Source of the DNA: Kribbella jiaozuonensis
GTDB taxonomy: Bacteria > Actinomycetota > Actinomycetes > Propionibacteriales > Kribbellaceae
Assembly: GCF_005233875.1 (NCBI RefSeq)
Contig: NZ_SZPZ01000001.1
Location: forward strand, 744,001 to 808,000
Direction: 5' to 3'
Length of the DNA stretch: 64,000 nt
Positions 60,423-64,000 of the stretch are shown here, in pieces (the first letter of the stretch is position 1; the number at the start of each line of letters is the position of its first letter). The position numbers and the translations under genes were made by a program. The notes beneath the pieces were generated by a model. It was not told the origin of the DNA. It made no database searches and was given only the letters and a program-made list of their open reading frames with translations.

Positions 60423-61100
60423 CTACTGCGCTTGCGGTACGCCGGGGCGGACCAGTCCGGTCTGGTACGCGAGGACGACGAGCTGGGCGCGGTCGCGGCA
60501 GTCGAGCTTCATCATCGCGCGGTTGACGTGGGTCTTCGCCGTCGACGGGGACAGGACGAGGCGTTCGGCAATCTCGTCGTTGGACAGGCCGAGGGCGACC
60601 AGGCCGACGATCTCGCGTTCGCGCTCGGTGAGTACGTCGAGGACCGTCGGGCCGAGCGGGTTGCCGGGGGTGGGCTCGGCGAGGAAGCGGTTGATGAGGC
60701 CGCGGACCGCCTTGGGGGAGAGCAGGGCGTCGCCGCGGGCGACCACGCGGATGGCGTCGATGAGTTCGGCCGGCTCCACGCTCTTGCCGAGGAAGCCGCT
60801 GGCGCCGGCGCGGATCGCTTCGAACACGTACTCGTCCACCTCGAACGTGGTCAGGATCAGCACCTTCACGCCGGCCAGCGCCTCGTCCGCGGTGATCATC
60901 CGGGTCGCCGCGAGACCGTCCAGCTCGGGCATCCGGATGTCCATCAAGACCACGTCGGCCCGCTCGGACCGCGCGAGCTCGACCGCCTCCCGCCCGTTCG
61001 ACGCCTCAGCGACGACCTGCAGATCCGGCACTGAACTCACCAGCACCCGAAACCCACTCCGGATCAACGTCTGATCGTCCGCCAGCAACACCCGAATCAT
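60423..61100 (-). CDS. Response regulator, NarL/LuxR type
   Basis: The protein has 225 residues. The receiver domain has acidic ADD at the start, the phosphorylation site Asp54 (VVLMDIRMPEL), Thr in LILTTFE and the Lys in GFLGKS. The C-terminal LuxR domain is LTEREREIVGLVALGLSNDEIAERLVLSPSTAKTHVNRAMMKL. The ATG at 61100 has GGGAGG upstream. Its start lies inside the histidine kinase gene, a 95-base overlap. It is followed by the MMPL transporter gene. Confidence 0.94.
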   Translation of the reverse strand: MIRVLLADDQTLIRSGFRVLVSSVPDLQVVAEASNGREAVELARSERADVVLMDIRMPELDGLAATRMITADEALAGVKVLILTTFEVDEYVFEAIRAGASGFLGKSVEPAELIDAIRVVARGDALLSPKAVRGLINRFLAEPTPGNPLGPTVLDVLTEREREIVGLVALGLSNDEIAERLVLSPSTAKTHVNRAMMKLDCRDRAQLVVLAYQTGLVRPGVPQAQ

Positions 61101-62271
61101 CACCCACACCTCCCGTCCCCGTCGGCAGCACAGCACACACGCCAAACCCACCACCCGGCTCAGGCCCCACGACCAAGCTCCCGCCCACAGCCGCAACCCG
61201 CTCCCGCATCCCCACCAACCCGTGCCCACTGACCTCTCCTGTGCTTGCACCCTGGGTGGGTGCCGGGTTGTGGACGGAGACCGTGAGGGCACCGGCGGTC
61301 TGCGTGAGGCGTACTTGGGCGGGGGCGCCCGGGGCGTGTTTCAGGATGTTGGTGAGGGACTCCTGGATCACGCGGTAGGCGGTGAGTTCCAGGACGTCTG
61401 GCAACGGTTCGAGGGGGTCGGGTGCGTGATAGTCGACCTGGACTCCGGCGGCTGTGAAGGACCGGATGAGGGCGTCGAGTTCGTGCAGGGACGGGGTCGG
61501 CGCGGTCGGAAGGGGAGAGCCGGAGCGGCGTAGTACGCCTAGGAGGACGGTGAGCTCCTGCAGCACCGTGCGGCCGCCGGAGCGGACCAAGGCGAGGGCG
61601 TGCTCGGCCTCGTCGGGTTGGGAGCGCAGTACGTGGGCAGCCACGCCGGCCTGCACGTTCATCAGCGCGATGTGGTGCGCGATGACGTCATGGAGCTCGT
61701 GGGCGATCCGGAGACGTTCTTCGATCACCCGACGCTGCGCCTCTTCGTCGCGTGACCGCTCAGCCCGCAGCGCCCGCTCCTCAAGCTCCTGCACGTACGC
61801 GCGCCGGTACCGCGTCGCCTCCCCGATCGCGGCGCCGAACAGCACCACCACGCCGTTGAAGAGGTTCGCGAGCAGCTCGCCGTTCGTGAAGACAGCCGCC
61901 GCGACCAGCGTCACCGCGACCACGGTGATGATCGACGTACCCCGAGTGCGGTGGTCCGTTCGCAGCACCACCATGTACGCCGCGCACGCCATGAACAGCC
62001 CGATCGGACTCTTCGCCTGCTGGGTGATCGCGTAGCAGACCCCAGCGGCCGTGGTCAGCCCGAGCGCGACCAACGGCGCCCTCCGCCGAAACACCATGCC
62101 GACAGCAGCCGCCGTACACAGCACGACTCCGGACACAGTCGCAGCGACCTGCCCCGGATGACGCTGACCCAGCAGCACCAGGTTGAGCGCGAGGATGACC
62201 CCGGCAAGCAGGCAGTCCGCGGCGACCGGGGGTATCCCCAGGTCCCGGCACCACCGCGACACCACGCCCAT
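61006..62271 (-). CDS. Sensor histidine kinase, HisKA_3/NarX type
   Basis: The protein has 421 residues. Four to five helices fill about 1-155, then a HisKA_3 dimerisation domain with RLRIAHELHDVIAHHIALMNVQAG (His194 phosphorylated), then an ATPase domain (VIQESLTNILKHAPG, GHGLVGMRERVAAVGGS). The catalytic part should end at FGVCAVLPTG. About 40 further low-complexity residues follow (VGDDSGVAGGRSDVDPE...), which overlap the response regulator gene by 95 bases in another frame. This could be a true long overlap or a lost stop codon. No close ligand domain is seen. Confidence 0.88.
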   Translation of the reverse strand: MGVVSRWCRDLGIPPVAADCLLAGVILALNLVLLGQRHPGQVAATVSGVVLCTAAAVGMVFRRRAPLVALGLTTAAGVCYAITQQAKSPIGLFMACAAYMVVLRTDHRTRGTSIITVVAVTLVAAAVFTNGELLANLFNGVVVLFGAAIGEATRYRRAYVQELEERALRAERSRDEEAQRRVIEERLRIAHELHDVIAHHIALMNVQAGVAAHVLRSQPDEAEHALALVRSGGRTVLQELTVLLGVLRRSGSPLPTAPTPSLHELDALIRSFTAAGVQVDYHAPDPLEPLPDVLELTAYRVIQESLTNILKHAPGAPAQVRLTQTAGALTVSVHNPAPTQGASTGEVSGHGLVGMRERVAAVGGSLVVGPEPGGGFGVCAVLPTGTGGVGDDSGVAGGRSDVDPEWVSGAGEFSAGSAGRR

Positions 62272-62347
62272 GCTCTTCACAGTACGTGCCGCCCAAGCCC
62301 CGAACGTCGTCCTGCAGCAGTATCCAGGCCGTACCGCGAACGCAGTA

Positions 62348-63769
62348 TCAGGCCTGCAACTCGGACGCCTGTGCGGCGAGCTCCCGCAGCGCCGCGTACC
62401 GCGGGCGCATGGCCGAGACCCTCTCGACCTCCGCCTCAACCGGCGTCAGATGCTCGCCACCCGGCAACGGAGACAGCCCGAGCGCGACGGCTGCAGCCCC
62501 ACGCGCACCCACCTCAGCCTCCGCGCACACAGTCGTCGGCCGGGCGAACGTCGCAGTCAGACACCGCCGCCACCACTCAGACGCGTCGATACCGCCACCA
62601 CCCAGCACGACGTCCAACTGGCTTCCGAAGAGCGAGTCGAGCATGCGCAGCCCGCGGTCGACCTCCAGCGAGGCGCCCTGCAACGACGCGGCCAGCAGGT
62701 CCGCCGCAGTGTCATCGAACGACAGCCCGAAGAACACCCCGGACCCGCTCGGCACCGTCGCCGGCGGCCTGGTGCCGGCCATGAACGGGATCGCGATCGC
62801 CCGTGACGCCCCGACCTCCACACCCGCCAGCTCATCGGGCTCCAGCCGCAGTACGCCGGTCAGCCACGCATGCAGGTTCCCGGCCGCAGAGAACGCCATG
62901 CCGGTCACCGCGCGCTTGTCATCGACCCGGTACCGCCACAGCTCCCACGGCAGCTCAGGCGCGTCATCGATCGGATGCACCACGCGTACGGCGGCCGACG
63001 TCCCCACCGTCACAGCAGCAGTCCCCGCGTCGTACCCGCCCGTCCCGACGTTCGACGCCGCCCCGTCACCCGTCGGCGGATGCACAGGTACGCCGACCAG
63101 CCCCGGCCAGCGGCGTGAATACTCGGCGGACAACGACCCGGTCCACCCGGTCGGCACGATCGACGGCAACCGGTCCGCGCGTACGCCGGCGATGTCGAGC
63201 GCCTCGTCGTCGTACGAGCCCGTGGCCAGGTCGAGCGTCCCGGTGCCGGATGCGATCGACACCGACGTCACCCGCTCGCCGGTCAACCGCTCGAGCACGA
63301 GGTCAGGCAACCCGGCGAAGGATGCCGGGGAGGCCGTCGACAGCAGCCACGGGATCCGGCGGGTCCAGTACAGCCGGTGCAGCCAGGTGCCGGTGCGCGC
63401 GTGGAAGGCGCGTTCGTCGATCGATGGGTCGAGGTCGATCGAGCGGGTGTCGGCCCAGGTGATCACCGGCGTCAGTGCGCCGCCGTGGTTGTCGAGGGCA
63501 ACGATCGAGTGCCACTGCGAGGACAGCACGATCGCGCCGATGTGCTCGAGATGACCGTTCTGCTGGAGCTCGTCCAGGCAGCCGAGCAAACCCTCGACGT
63601 ACTCGTGCAGGTCGAGCGTCGCGGAGCCGTCCGAGCCGTACGTCGGCGCGATCTTGTGCCGCGCCAGTGCACCGGGGATCGGCGACGCGTCGTCGTCGGA
63701 CAACACCAGTGCGCGCGCCGACGACGTACCGAGATCGAGTGCGAGGACCCGACCGTCAGTCTTCGTCAT
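62348..63769 (-). CDS. FGGY family carbohydrate kinase (gluconokinase-like)
   Basis: The protein has 473 residues. RVLALDLGTSSARALVLSDDD is the FGGY_N phosphate motif, IVLSSQWHSIVALDNHG and WADTRS follow, and the C-terminal domain holds VVLGGGGIDASEWWRRCL. Actinobacterial gluconokinases look like this, but xylulose or glycerol kinases are related. It phosphorylates a sugar or a sugar acid using ATP. It overlaps the end of the trehalose phosphate synthase gene by 14 bases. Confidence 0.9.
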   Translation of the reverse strand: MTKTDGRVLALDLGTSSARALVLSDDDASPIPGALARHKIAPTYGSDGSATLDLHEYVEGLLGCLDELQQNGHLEHIGAIVLSSQWHSIVALDNHGGALTPVITWADTRSIDLDPSIDERAFHARTGTWLHRLYWTRRIPWLLSTASPASFAGLPDLVLERLTGERVTSVSIASGTGTLDLATGSYDDEALDIAGVRADRLPSIVPTGWTGSLSAEYSRRWPGLVGVPVHPPTGDGAASNVGTGGYDAGTAAVTVGTSAAVRVVHPIDDAPELPWELWRYRVDDKRAVTGMAFSAAGNLHAWLTGVLRLEPDELAGVEVGASRAIAIPFMAGTRPPATVPSGSGVFFGLSFDDTAADLLAASLQGASLEVDRGLRMLDSLFGSQLDVVLGGGGIDASEWWRRCLTATFARPTTVCAEAEVGARGAAAVALGLSPLPGGEHLTPVEAEVERVSAMRPRYAALRELAAQASELQA

Positions 63770-64000
63770 GGAGGGCCTTGAGGAAGTTCTGGGCCCAGAC
63801 GTTCACGTCGTGCGCGGCCAGGTGCTTGCGCATCGCCTTCATCCGGCGGCCGAGCTGGCGGTCGTCGGTGTTCATCGCGTCGACGATCGTGTCCTTCATG
63901 CCGTTGATGTCGTGCGGGTTCACGAGGAAAGCTTGCCGGAACTCGTCCGCCGCGCCGGCGAACTCGCTCAGCACCAGCGCGCCGGTGTCGTCGTACCGCG
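63756..64000 (-). CDS. otsA: Trehalose-6-phosphate synthase, C-terminal end (partial)
   Basis: About the last 80 codons of a GT20 glycosyltransferase are inside the window; the rest lies to the right. The visible part reads DDTGALVLSEFAGAADEFRQ then LVNPHDINGMKDTI, which is the conserved UDP-glucose-binding end of OtsA (G-A-L-V-L-S-E-F-A-G-A and V-N-P-x-D). It makes trehalose 6-phosphate from UDP-glucose and glucose 6-phosphate. It overlaps the next gene, the FGGY kinase, by 14 bases. Confidence 0.9.
   Translation of the reverse strand, partial: RYDDTGALVLSEFAGAADEFRQAFLVNPHDINGMKDTIVDAMNTDDRQLGRRMKAMRKHLAAHDVNVWAQNFLKALHDED

Noticed and set aside
1..64000. Mobile elements, prophage or integrated islands
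   Set aside because: No transposase, integrase, terminal inverted repeats or attachment-site duplication at the tRNA-Thr was recognised by eye. Codon style looks uniform throughout.

Overview
The window is high-GC DNA with dense, short-gapped operons, many GTG starts, frequent ATGA and TGATG start/stop overlaps, many large ATPase and ABC regulators and transporters, and no insertion sequences, prophage genes or CRISPR. Together with the LCP, sortase, HU, PanD and OtsA versions present, this points to an actinomycete chromosome. A Kribbella-like member of the Propionibacteriales is my best guess; it is inferred from protein style and not proven.

Layout. 1-744: start of an MFS gene and a tRNA-Thr. 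1.0-9.2 kb: small metabolic genes (a DUF3237 protein, VOC proteins), an FAD monooxygenase divergent from its TetR regulator, a secreted GH30 glycosidase with CBM6, and an HxlR/MFS pair behind a large palindrome. 9.2-13.5 kb: a secreted protein, a cyclase-like/ATPase/TPR regulator and a DUF11 exoprotein closed by a strong terminator. 13.5-20.8 kb: a seven-gene run (Tat lipoprotein sugar-binding protein, two permeases, LacI regulator, sulfatase, APH-type kinase, MOSC protein) that looks like uptake and trimming of a sulfated sugar. 20.9-24.8 kb: a lipoprotein-type sortase, methyltransferases and unknown genes.

24.9-29.3 kb holds the most unusual locus: four tandem, translationally coupled YpfJ-type zinc metallopeptidase paralogues. 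Two are membrane-anchored and share an N-terminal motif, and two are lipoproteins. The first member has lost every zinc ligand. 29.3-35.7 kb: a GNAT protein, an MscS-like membrane protein, a putative RHH protein with a palindrome on its start codon, and a ROK / GH4 / BadF-type kinase operon with a readable promoter and operator. 35.8-39.2 kb: a heterodimeric ABC exporter behind a DtxR/IdeR-like box. 39.2-41.9 kb: a DUF2891 / DUF979 / DUF969 operon behind a 35-bp dyad.

41.9-50.5 kb: uracil-DNA glycosylase, an LCP / YndJ / DUF1990 operon, AraC and PhyH genes, an HU-like protein, a 55-residue secreted peptide next to a beta-propeller protein, and an M13 peptidase. 50.5-56.2 kb: a LuxR-type ATPase regulator (with two in-frame repeat tracts) between a DoxX/FAD-oxidase operon and a DHFR-like reductase. 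Both targets have the same 27-bp site at nearly the same distance from their start codons, which suggests a small local regulon. 56.2-64 kb: PepP-like peptidase, PanD, an MMPL transporter with its two-component system, an FGGY sugar kinase and the end of trehalose-6-phosphate synthase.
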